Shown here: positions 16,234 to 23,474 of the stretch, piece after piece | Position numbering within the stretch: the stretch's first letter is position 1 | Layout: the number at the start of each line of letters is the position of its first letter | Origin: Pseudonocardia sp. KRD291 | Lineage (GTDB): Bacteria; Actinomycetota; Actinomycetes; Mycobacteriales; Pseudonocardiaceae | DNA: 52,835 nucleotides | Direction of reading: 5' to 3' | Assembly (NCBI RefSeq): GCF_019263595.1 | Contig: NZ_JADQDD010000008.1 | Span: 1-52,835, forward strand | Translations under genes and position numbers: made by a program | The notes under the pieces: generated by a model | The model's database searches: none | Seen by the model: the letters and a program-made list of their open reading frames with translations, nothing else | Told to the model about the DNA's origin: nothing

Positions 16234-17522
16234 CGACGTCCACGTCCGCCCTGCACCGTGCCCGCGCCGCCGCTCCCGGATGGGCGGCCACCCCGCCCGC
16301 CGAGCGCGGCCGGCTGCTGCACGTCGCCGCGCAGGCGGTGCGCGAGCAGGCCGACGAGCTGGCCGCCTGCCAGGAGGCCGAGACCGGCCGTCCGCGCGAC
16401 GACGCCCGCGAGGGTGTCCTGGCCGGTGCCGGGACGCTGGACCAGTACGCCGAGCTCGGCCCGGTGCACCGCGGGCGCGCGCTGCAGGGCGGCGACTCGG
16501 CGACCGACCTGATGATCCCGCGACCGCGCGGCGTGGTCGTCGCGATCACGCCGTGGAACGACCCGGTCGCGATCGCCTGCGGCCTGATCGGGGCGGCGCT
16601 GGCCACCGGCAACGTGGTGGTGCACAAGCCCAGCGAGCGCGCGCCGAAGGTCGGTGAGCTGCTCGGGCAGGCCATCGCCGGGGCGATCGAACGCACGGAC
16701 GTGGTGGCGACCGTGTCCGGGGACGGGGCGGTCGGCGCGGAGCTGGCCGGCGCCGAGGAGGTCGACCTGGTCGCGCACGTCGGTAGCACCCGGGCCGGGC
16801 GCAGCATCGCCGCGGCGGCCGCCGTCACCGGCGCGAAGGTGCTGCTGGAGAACGGCGGCAACGACCCGCTGCTGATCGACGACGACGTCGACCCCGGCTG
16901 GGCCGCCGAACAGGCCGCCCTGGGCAGCTTCGCCAACTCCGGGCAGATCTGCGTCTCGGTCGAGCGGATCCTGGTGCACCGGCGGATCGCGGTGCCCTTC
17001 ATCGAGGCACTCACCGAGCAGGCGCGCCGGCGCGGGAACCTGCCGCTGGTGGACCGGGCGCACCGCGACGGCGTGCACGCCCACGTGAGTGCCGCGGTGG
17101 CGGCCGGCGCGGTGTGCCACATCGGCGGCGAGGTGCCCGACGGCGAGGGCGCGTCGTACCCGGCGACCGTGCTGTCCGGGTGCACCCCGGAGATGGCGGC
17201 CTACGCCGAGGAGACGTTCGGCCCGGTCGCGGCCGTGCGGGCGGTCGACGACTTCGACCAGGCCCTTCTCGAGGCCGCGGCCGGGCCGCACGGGCTGGGC
17301 GCGGGCGTGCTGACCCGCTCGATGGAGCACGCTCAGCGCGCCTGGAGCAGGCTGCCGGTGGGCACCGTGAAGGTCAACGACGTGTTCGGCGGCGCGCCCG
17401 GCGGTGCGGCCGAGCCGCGGGGCTGTAGCGGGCAGGGCTTCGGCTTCGGGCCGGAGCTTCTCGACGAGATGAGCACGGTCAAGGTGCTGCACCTCGCCCC
17501 GCCGCCGGACGGGGCCTGGTAG
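16230..17522 (+). CDS. Aldehyde dehydrogenase family protein
   Basis: 430 aa; start overlaps the GT stop with a GGAGA ribosome site. NAD(P)-dependent ALDH fold: ITPWNDPVAIACGLIGAALA, VVHKPSERAP, HVGSTRAGRSIA, the general base Glu in LLENGGNDP (residue 207) and the catalytic Cys in NSGQICVSVERI (residue 241), ending EETFGPVAAV and VNDVFGGAPGG. At 430 residues it is shorter than the common 470-500, lacking part of the N terminus. Pairing with a glycosyltransferase suggests oxidation of a sugar-derived or lipid aldehyde, which is inference. A hairpin overlaps the stop codon. Confidence 0.88.
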   Translation: MTTSTSALHRARAAAPGWAATPPAERGRLLHVAAQAVREQADELAACQEAETGRPRDDAREGVLAGAGTLDQYAELGPVHRGRALQGGDSATDLMIPRPRGVVVAITPWNDPVAIACGLIGAALATGNVVVHKPSERAPKVGELLGQAIAGAIERTDVVATVSGDGAVGAELAGAEEVDLVAHVGSTRAGRSIAAAAAVTGAKVLLENGGNDPLLIDDDVDPGWAAEQAALGSFANSGQICVSVERILVHRRIAVPFIEALTEQARRRGNLPLVDRAHRDGVHAHVSAAVAAGAVCHIGGEVPDGEGASYPATVLSGCTPEMAAYAEETFGPVAAVRAVDDFDQALLEAAAGPHGLGAGVLTRSMEHAQRAWSRLPVGTVKVNDVFGGAPGGAAEPRGCSGQGFGFGPELLDEMSTVKVLHLAPPPDGAW

Positions 17523-17531
17523 GCCCCGTCC
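17507..17531 (+). terminator. 10-bp hairpin terminator overlapping the ALDH stop
   Basis: GGACGGGGCC and GGCCCCGTCC arms with a TGGTA loop; the TAG stop lies within the hairpin. Confidence 0.75.
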
Positions 17532-17683
17532 GGTCGCCGAGCCCGGCCCCGGGACACGCGGCGTCCGGGCGCGGGTCGCCCGGGTCCTGCCGGGCACGCC
17601 GAGCGACGCGCCATCGCTGCGGGACCGGTCCGCGGCAGCCATCGTGCGTCACCCGATGTCCTCGGCGGCCCACCGGCCGGCGA

Positions 17684-17796
17684 GCGTCACGTTATGGCCG
17701 GCCGGAGCGCCATCTCGTGACGCCCGGCGTCACCGGGCGGTCGCCGGACCCGACGAGCGTCGCGACCTGGTCATCGCCACCGCCATAACGTGACGC
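17684..17796. repeat. REP-like intergenic element with 15-bp inverted repeats
   Basis: GCGTCACGTTATGGC at 17684-17698 and its exact reverse complement at 17782-17796 flank 83 bases. Between them is a separate palindrome (GTGACGCC, C, GGCGTCAC at 17717-17733), and another GCGTCAC occurs at 17646. The strings CGTGACGCCCG at 17716 and 17789 are shared. The whole 386-base gap between convergent genes (17523-17908) contains no gene, only the terminator and this element. Resembles REP/MITE-type intergenic repeats; no transposase present. Confidence 0.6.
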
Positions 17797-17908
17797 CCGC
17801 GCGCCGGGCTTGCGGACGCGCGCCGGGCTCGTCGATGCGCGCGTTGCCGCGGTCGCGTCGGCACGCGGAGCGCGCGGTGGCGGGTCGAGGGTGCGGCGGT
17901 GGGTCGGG

Positions 17909-18826
17909 TCAGCCGACGTAGCGGCGGGCGGTGGAGCGGCGCTGCGGCTCCTCGAGCAGTACCAGGCCCGCCTCGACGTGCGGCGGCACCACCCGGCGCC
18001 CGCGCAGCACCCACACCGCCCCGGCCAGTGCGGACAGCACGGCCCGGGCGGTGGCGGCGTCGGCCGGCGCACCGCGCAGGACCTCCACCGACCGCCGGGC
18101 CGCGCTGCGCACCGGCCGGCGCAGCCACAGCGTCCACAGCGTGTTGCGGATACCGAGGCGGCGGCGCCCGCGCGGGTCCCGAGCGGTCGAGGGCGCGTGG
18201 TGCACCACCACGTCGGGGGCCCAGCACATCCACCACCCCGCGGCGGCCAGGTCCAGTGCCAGCAGCTCCTCCTCGCCGCCGAGCCACATCTTCTCGCAGA
18301 ACCCGCCGACGCCGCGGAACGCCGAGACCCGGAACGTCGTCAGCCCGGCCATCACACCGAGCAGGGCCGGCCCGGGCAGCCAGGCCGGGCCGGGGACCGG
18401 CGAGTACCGCATCTCCGGGGTGATCGGGTCCTCGGCCAGGCCGGGCTCGACCAGGCAGCGCCCGGTCACCGACGCGAGCCCGGGGTGCGCGTCGAGCAGT
18501 GCGGCGGCCCGGGTCAGCGCACCGGACTGCCAGCGGGTGTCGTCGTCGCAGAACGCGACGTGCCGGGTGCGGACCCGGTCCACGGCCACGTTGCGCCCCA
18601 CAGCGCCGAGGTTGCGATCACCGCGGATCAGTTCCACCTGGCCGAACTCGCGCTCCACCATGTCCGCCGTGCCGTCGGTGGAGGCGTTGTCCACCAGGAT
18701 GATCGGTGCGGCGTCAGGCAGCGCCGTCATGGCCGTCAAGGTGCGCCGCAGCTCGTCGGCCCGGTTGTGGGTGATCATGACGACGGTCACCGGGGCGTCG
18801 CCGGGCCCGGCCGCCGGCGTGCTCAT
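17909..18826 (-). CDS. Glycosyltransferase family 2
   Basis: 305 aa; the ATG overlaps the stop of the upstream GT2 (ATGA). GT-A fold: TVVMITHNRADELRRTLTAM, ILVDNASTDGTADMVE, GAVGRNVAVDRVRTRHVAFC then DDDTRW (metal-binding DxD), GGFCEKMWLGGEEELLALDL and a final APDVVVHHAPSTARDPRGRR. It acts in the cytoplasm, transferring a sugar from an NDP donor. Closely similar in layout to the gene at 18823, suggesting tandem duplication. Third gene of a three-gene overlapping operon led by the pyruvyl transferase. A 386-base non-coding region follows. Confidence 0.9.
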   Translation of the reverse strand: MSTPAAGPGDAPVTVVMITHNRADELRRTLTAMTALPDAAPIILVDNASTDGTADMVEREFGQVELIRGDRNLGAVGRNVAVDRVRTRHVAFCDDDTRWQSGALTRAAALLDAHPGLASVTGRCLVEPGLAEDPITPEMRYSPVPGPAWLPGPALLGVMAGLTTFRVSAFRGVGGFCEKMWLGGEEELLALDLAAAGWWMCWAPDVVVHHAPSTARDPRGRRRLGIRNTLWTLWLRRPVRSAARRSVEVLRGAPADAATARAVLSALAGAVWVLRGRRVVPPHVEAGLVLLEEPQRRSTARRYVG

Positions 18827-19692
18827 GCCGCACCGTCCGCGAGCAGGCACACGTCGCGTTCGACCGCGTGAGGCAGTACCCGGCGGTCCCGCCAGGCCGG
18901 AGCCAGGCGACGCAGCGCCCCACCGAGCGCGCGTCGGGCCACCGGGTCCCGGGCGGCGCGCTCGGCCGTGTCGGCGAACGCCCGCGCGACCACGGGGCCC
19001 GGACGGCGCAGCACCGCGATCAGCAGCCGGTTGCGCAGCTCCAGCGCCGCACGCGCGTCCGGGTCCGGCCGGTGCGGCGAAGGATGGTGGTGGGCGCGCA
19101 CCTGCGGGACGTGGCACACGGCCCAGCCGCTCGCTGCGAGATCGCAGGCCAGCAACGTCTCCTCCGCGCCGAAGCGCAGCAACGCGCTGAACCCGCCGAC
19201 CTGCCGGTAGGCATCGGCCCGCACGACGGCCGCGCATGCCAGGAAACCGAGCACCGACGGCCCGGGCAGGGAAGGGTCACAGGGCAGCGGGCTGGCGGCC
19301 ATCGCGGCGTTCACCGGGTCCGACCGGTCCTGCGGGCCGACCAGCGTGGTCGCGGCGAGCAGGCCCAGGCGCGGGTGCGCGTCGAACACCGCCTCGGCAC
19401 GCGCCAGCGCGTCCGGCGCCCACCACGAGTCGTCGTCGGAGAACGCGACGTAGGGGGTGTCCGCGTACCGCACGCCCGCGTTGCGGGCGGCGGCGCCGTC
19501 GTTGCCGGGCAACGACACCAGCCGGGTCCCGGCGAAGCCGCGGACGGTGCCCGCGGTGTCGTCGGTGGAGGCGTTGTCCACCACGACGACCGGCGGGGCC
19601 GGATCGAGCTCGCGCAGGTGCGACAGGGTGGTGGCCAGCTCCTCGCAACGGTTGCGGGTCGCGATCACCACGGTCGTCCGCGACGGGGTCAC
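18823..19692 (-). CDS. Glycosyltransferase family 2 (paralogue of the neighbour)
   Basis: 289 aa, GTG start overlapping the pyruvyl-transferase stop (GTGA). GT-A fold motifs: TVVIATRNRCEELATTLSHL, VVVDNASTDDTAG, GAAARNAGVRYADTPYVAFS then DDDSWW, and GGFSALLRFGAEETLLACDL. The VRAHHHPSPHRPDPDARAAL segment aligns with the VVVHHAPSTARDPRGRRRL of the adjacent GT2, so the two probably arose by duplication and add related residues. Second gene of the minus-strand operon 20639-17909. Confidence 0.9.
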   Translation of the reverse strand: MTPSRTTVVIATRNRCEELATTLSHLRELDPAPPVVVVDNASTDDTAGTVRGFAGTRLVSLPGNDGAAARNAGVRYADTPYVAFSDDDSWWAPDALARAEAVFDAHPRLGLLAATTLVGPQDRSDPVNAAMAASPLPCDPSLPGPSVLGFLACAAVVRADAYRQVGGFSALLRFGAEETLLACDLAASGWAVCHVPQVRAHHHPSPHRPDPDARAALELRNRLLIAVLRRPGPVVARAFADTAERAARDPVARRALGGALRRLAPAWRDRRVLPHAVERDVCLLADGAA

Positions 19693-20639
19693 GCCGGCAC
19701 CTCCACCCGCAGGACGGCCAGCAGCGCAGGCTCGAGCCCGTCCTCACCGGGCCGGTCGGACAGGGATTGGGCGGACAGGGGCCGGTCGGACAGGGATTGG
19801 TCGGACAGGGACCGGGCCAGAGCACGGGCCCGCTCTGAGCGACACCACGCCCACCAGCGGTCCAGGACGTCGCCGGGGGCCGCTCCCGGCCCGACGAGCT
19901 CGTCGGCGGTGACCACGCCCGGCCAGCCCAGCGTCGACGCCTGCGCGGCGACCTTGCCGCCGCCCCCGACCGGGTCCACCGCCAGCACCGGGACCCCGGC
20001 GCGGAGCCCGAAGACCAGGCCGTGCAGCCTCGAGGTGACCAGCACGTCGAACCGGGCCACCAGCGCGGCGAACTGGTCGGGTGTGGCGCACTGGCGCCAG
20101 TCGCGGCTGTCGAGCCGGGTGTCGATCGGGACCCGCGCGGCGTCGAGTCCGAGCAGCCACTCCCCCAGTGCCTCGTGCACCGGACCGTGCCGCCCGCGGG
20201 CGCCGTACTCGGCCTGGCCGGGGGCCAGCGCCGTCGCGAGCACCGGGACCGACGCCGGCGGCGCGGCCGAGAAGCACAGGTCGGGGGCGGCACCGGCGCC
20301 GTCGCGGGCCAGCACCCGGTCGAAACCGGTCACCGCATCGTCGGCCGGGTCGATCACGCTCACACCCACCGCGATCCGGCGGCACCGCGCGTAGCGGCGG
20401 TGCAGCGCCCGCACCTGCGCACCGTGCGCGGGTCCGCAGACGAACACCAGGTGCGAGTACGCCTCCGGCGCCGCCTGGTCCAGGCTCAGCGACCCGGGCC
20501 GGAAGACCGGGCTGAACGCCTGGTCGCAGGCCAGGCCGGCGTCGTCGAGGATCTGCGCGACGCGGGACATGGCGAGCACGTCGCCCGCCGTGGCCTCCCC
20601 GTCGACGAAGCTGGCCCACCCGGCCACCAGTATCCGCAT
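19689..20639 (-). CDS. Polysaccharide pyruvyl transferase family protein
   Basis: 316 aa from the ATG reading MRILVAGWASFVDGEATAGD; an upstream in-phase start overlaps the promoter region and is rejected. Features of the PS_pyruv_trans fold: GDVLAMSRVAQILDDAG at the N terminus, HLVFVCGPAHGAQVRALHRR, VLVTSRLHGLVFGLRAGVPV and VDPVGGGGKVAAQA, the RLHG motif being typical. The family adds pyruvate ketals to sugars, or has become methyl/other transferases. The C terminus carries four five-residue repeats of the form xSLSD encoded by a 15-bp tandem repeat. First gene of the operon with the two GT2s. Confidence 0.82.
   Translation of the reverse strand: MRILVAGWASFVDGEATAGDVLAMSRVAQILDDAGLACDQAFSPVFRPGSLSLDQAAPEAYSHLVFVCGPAHGAQVRALHRRYARCRRIAVGVSVIDPADDAVTGFDRVLARDGAGAAPDLCFSAAPPASVPVLATALAPGQAEYGARGRHGPVHEALGEWLLGLDAARVPIDTRLDSRDWRQCATPDQFAALVARFDVLVTSRLHGLVFGLRAGVPVLAVDPVGGGGKVAAQASTLGWPGVVTADELVGPGAAPGDVLDRWWAWCRSERARALARSLSDQSLSDRPLSAQSLSDRPGEDGLEPALLAVLRVEVPA
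19756..19815. repeat. Four 15-bp tandem repeats inside the pyruvyl transferase gene
   Basis: Units start at 19756, 19771, 19786 and 19801 (core TCGGACAGGG). Being a multiple of 3 they add pentapeptides without shifting frame; copy number could vary between strains. Confidence 0.8.
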
Positions 20640-20648
20640 GGAGCCCCG

Positions 20649-20673
20649 GTACCCGGTGGCGGCCGGGTCAATC
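20649..20673 (-). promoter_or_regulatory. SigF/SigB-type promoter for the pyruvyl transferase-GT2 operon
   Basis: GATT, 15-base spacer, GGGTAC; the -10 ends 9 bases before the ATG at 20639. Its -35 lies 3 bases from the -35 of the divergent promoter at 20677. Confidence 0.55.
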
Positions 20674-20676
20674 TCC

Positions 20677-20701
20677 GTTTGACCGCCGGTGCCGGTGGTA
20701 G
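20677..20701 (+). promoter_or_regulatory. SigF/SigB-type promoter for the UXS-like gene
   Basis: GTTT, 15-base spacer, TGGTAG (one mismatch), ending 9 bases before the ATG at 20711. Contains GTTTGACCG as at 15141. Confidence 0.45.
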
Positions 20702-20710
20702 GAGCCACGC

Positions 20711-21682
20711 ATGACGACGTCGTTCACCCATGCCGTGATCACCGGCGGCGCCGGGTTCCTCGGTTCGCACCTCTGCGAGCGGCTGCTCGCCAGCGGCACC
20801 CGCGTGATCTGCCTGGACGACTTCTCCAGCGGCCGACGGGAGAACGTGGCCCACCTGCTCGGCGAGCCCGGGTTCCGGCTGGTCGAGCACGACGTCACCG
20901 AGCCGTGGGACCCGGGGCGCGGGGCCGGTCGGGTCGACCTGGTGGCCCACCTCGCCTCGGCCGCATCCCCCGTCGACTACTTCAGCCGTCCGATCGCGAC
21001 CCTGCGCGCCGGGTCGCAGGGCACCGAGAACGCGCTGGGCCTGGCCGGACGGCACGGCGCACGGTTCCTGCTCGCCTCGACCAGCGAGGTCTACGGCGAC
21101 CCGCAGGAGCACCCGCAGCCCGAGAGCTACCGCGGGCACGTCGACCCGATCGGGCCGCGCAGCGTCTACGACGAGGCCAAGCGCTACGCCGAGGCCATGA
21201 CCTCCGCGCACCGCCGGGAGTACGGCCTGGACACGACGATCGCGCGGATCTTCAACACCTACGGCCCGCGGATGCGCCCGGACGACGGGCGGATGGTCCC
21301 GGCGTTCCTGGGGCAGGCGCTGGCCGGGAAGCCGTTGACCGTGGCCGGCACCGGGGAGCAGACCCGGTCGCTGTGCTACGTCGACGACACGGTCGGCGGC
21401 CTGCTGGCGCTGGCCGGGTCCGGCCACCCGGGCCCGGTCAACATCGGCAACCCGCAGGAACGCAGCGTGCGCGAGTTCGCGGAGGCGATCAACGACCTGG
21501 TCGGCCTCGGGTCCCCGATCGGACACGTCCCGGCGGCCGTCGACGACCCGTGCCGGCGGTGCCCGGACATCACGCTGGCCCGCGAGCAGATCGGGTGGGA
21601 ACCGGAGGTCGAGCTGTCCGACGGTCTGGCGCGCACGTCGGCCTGGTTCGCCGCCCGGATGCCGGTCGCGGACCCGGCCTGA
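20711..21682 (+). CDS. NAD-dependent epimerase/dehydratase, UDP-glucuronate decarboxylase (UDP-xylose synthase)-like
   Basis: 323 aa. Extended SDR: ITGGAGFLGSHLCERLL (NAD site, residues 11-25), FLLASTSEVYGDPQEHPQPE, YDEAK (Tyr153/Lys157), ARIFNTYGPRMRPDDGRMVP and the late CRRCPDITLAREQIGWEPEV. The LASAASPVDYF and TSEVYGDP..HPQ.E.Y.G.V.P.G.R..YDE pattern is characteristic of UXS enzymes making UDP-xylose from UDP-glucuronate. A UDP-glucose dehydrogenase at 29971 could supply its substrate. An ADP-heptose epimerase (HldD) role is less likely, but worth testing because no other HldD candidate is present. Confidence 0.85.
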   Translation: MTTSFTHAVITGGAGFLGSHLCERLLASGTRVICLDDFSSGRRENVAHLLGEPGFRLVEHDVTEPWDPGRGAGRVDLVAHLASAASPVDYFSRPIATLRAGSQGTENALGLAGRHGARFLLASTSEVYGDPQEHPQPESYRGHVDPIGPRSVYDEAKRYAEAMTSAHRREYGLDTTIARIFNTYGPRMRPDDGRMVPAFLGQALAGKPLTVAGTGEQTRSLCYVDDTVGGLLALAGSGHPGPVNIGNPQERSVREFAEAINDLVGLGSPIGHVPAAVDDPCRRCPDITLAREQIGWEPEVELSDGLARTSAWFAARMPVADPA

Positions 21683-21748
21683 CCCGGGGCCGGGCTGCCG
21701 TTCCCGCCCCGGGCGGAACCGGTCGACTGCGCGCAGTAGCGACGTCCA

Positions 21749-21762
21749 GGGACTTCGGTCCC
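21749..21762. promoter_or_regulatory. Candidate DosR/DevR-like operator
   Basis: GGGACTTCGGTCCC, a perfect palindrome around TTCG that resembles the core of the DosR (DevR) box GGGACTNNNGNCCC known from mycobacteria. Centred about 42 bases upstream of the start site predicted from the promoter at 21767. As RNA it would form a UUCG tetraloop hairpin instead, so a structural role is the alternative. Confidence 0.35.
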
Positions 21763-21766
21763 GATC

Positions 21767-21791
21767 GTTTGCCGGCGAACGCGCCGGGTAG
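21767..21791 (+). promoter_or_regulatory. SigF/SigB-type promoter for the heptose/carbamoyl operon
   Basis: GTTT, 15-base spacer, GGGTAG, identical in elements and spacing to the site at 10043. It lies 45 bases before the ATG at 21837 and would drive the eight-gene operon to 31374. Confidence 0.65.
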
Positions 21792-21836
21792 TCGACTGCC
21801 CGTCCGGCCCCCGACCTGCACGAAGGTGAGACAGCG

Positions 21837-23474
21837 ATGCGGATCCTCGGCGTCAACGCCGTGTTCCACGACCCGGCCGCCGCCCTCGTCGTCGACGGGC
21901 GGGTGGTCGCCGCAGCCGAGGAGGAGCGATTCACCCGGCGCAAGCACGGTAAGGAGCCGGTGCCGTTCTCGGCCTGGGAGCAGCCCGCCGAGGCGGCCGC
22001 CTGGTGCCTGGCCCGGGCCGGGATCGACGCCGCCGACCTCGACGCCGTCGCCTACTCCTACGACCCGTCGCTGGTCGAGCCCGGGCAGGAGGGCACCGAC
22101 GACGGGTGGGAGCAGCTGCGCACCGACTACGCCGCCCGGGCACCGCTGTTCCTGCGGAGCGCGCTGCCCGGCCTCGACCCCGGCGTGGTGCGCCACGTCG
22201 GGCACCACGTCGCGCACGCCGCGTCGGCCGGGCCGGCCGCGCCCCGCTCGGCCGCCACCGGGTCGGACTGCGCGGTGCTGGTCGCGGACGGGCGCGGCGA
22301 GTCGACGTCCTACCTGGCCGGGCAGTACCGCGACGGCAAGCTCGAGGAACTCGCCACCCAGCGCCTGCCGGACTCGCTGGGCCTGCGCTACGAGGAGCTG
22401 ACCGAGCACCTCGGCTTCCGCCGTTCCAGCGACGAGTACAAGGTGATGGCGCTGGCGTCCTACGGGACCCCCCGGTTCACCGACGCCCTCGCGAGGACGA
22501 TGCACGCCACCGGCGACGGCGGCTTCGTGGCCACCCCGACCGACCTGTCCCGGTTCGCGCCGCGCCGCGGCCCCGCCGACCCGATCACCGCCGAGCACGC
22601 CGACCTGGCCGCCAGCATGCAGCGCCGGCTCGAGGACGTGCTCCTGGACCTGGCGCGGTGGCTGCACGGGGTGACCGGGTCCTCGCGGCTGGCGCTGGCC
22701 GGAGGGATCGCGCTGAACTGCGTCGCCAACACCCGGCTGCACGACGAGGGCCCGTTCGACGAGGTCTGGGTGCAGCCCGCCGCCGGGGACGCCGGCACCG
22801 CGCTCGGTGCGGCCCTGCACCTGGCGGCCGAAGCCGGCGACACGATCACCCCGATGCCCGGCGCCGACCTGGGACGGGCGTGGACCGACGACGAGCTGGA
22901 GGACGTCCTGCGCCGCGCCCGGGTGCGCTACGAGCGCCCGGACGACATCGCCGACACCGTCGCCGCCACGCTGGCCTCGGACGGGGTCGTCGCCTGGTTC
23001 CAGGGCCGCTCCGAGTTCGGGCCGCGCGCGCTGGGCAACCGCTCGCTGCTCGCCCACCCCGGGCGGGCGGAGAACCTCGAACGGCTCAACGACGTCAAGG
23101 GCCGCGAGCAGTTCCGCCCGGTCGCGCCGATGGTGCGCACCGAGCGGGCCGGCGAGATCTTCGGCCGCGGACCGGTGCCCAGCCCGTACATGCTGTTCGT
23201 GCACGACGTCGCGCCGCAGTGGCGCGACCGGATCCCTGCGGTGACGCACGTGGACGGCACCGCCCGGATCCAGACCGTCGACGACACCGACCGGCCGCGG
23301 CTCGCGGCGACGCTGGCCGCGTTCGAGGAGCGCACCGGGATCCCGGCCGTGGTCAACACCAGCCTCAACACGGCGGGACGGCCGATGGTCGACCACCCGC
23401 GCGAGGCCCTGGAGACGTTCGGCTCGGCCCCGGTGGACCTGCTCGCGATCGGGCCGTTCGTGGTGCGCCGGTGA
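21837..23474 (+). CDS. NodU/CmcH-type O-carbamoyltransferase
   Basis: 545 aa. N-terminal ASKHA/TsaD-like domain: MRILGVNAVFHDPAAALVVD, AAEEERFTRRKHGKEPVPFS, the metal-binding VGHHVAHAASA (HxxxH) near residue 120, and ADGRGESTSYL. C-terminal carbamoyltransferase domain: WFQGRSEFGPRALGNRSLLA, FRPVAPMV, TRIPAVVNTSLNTAGRPMV-type motif (TGIPAVVNTSLN). These enzymes transfer carbamoyl from carbamoyl phosphate through carbamoyl-adenylate to a hydroxyl, usually of a sugar. First gene of the overlapping operon, so the acceptor is probably the heptose-containing glycan. Stop overlaps the next GTG. Confidence 0.92.
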   Translation: MRILGVNAVFHDPAAALVVDGRVVAAAEEERFTRRKHGKEPVPFSAWEQPAEAAAWCLARAGIDAADLDAVAYSYDPSLVEPGQEGTDDGWEQLRTDYAARAPLFLRSALPGLDPGVVRHVGHHVAHAASAGPAAPRSAATGSDCAVLVADGRGESTSYLAGQYRDGKLEELATQRLPDSLGLRYEELTEHLGFRRSSDEYKVMALASYGTPRFTDALARTMHATGDGGFVATPTDLSRFAPRRGPADPITAEHADLAASMQRRLEDVLLDLARWLHGVTGSSRLALAGGIALNCVANTRLHDEGPFDEVWVQPAAGDAGTALGAALHLAAEAGDTITPMPGADLGRAWTDDELEDVLRRARVRYERPDDIADTVAATLASDGVVAWFQGRSEFGPRALGNRSLLAHPGRAENLERLNDVKGREQFRPVAPMVRTERAGEIFGRGPVPSPYMLFVHDVAPQWRDRIPAVTHVDGTARIQTVDDTDRPRLAATLAAFEERTGIPAVVNTSLNTAGRPMVDHPREALETFGSAPVDLLAIGPFVVRR

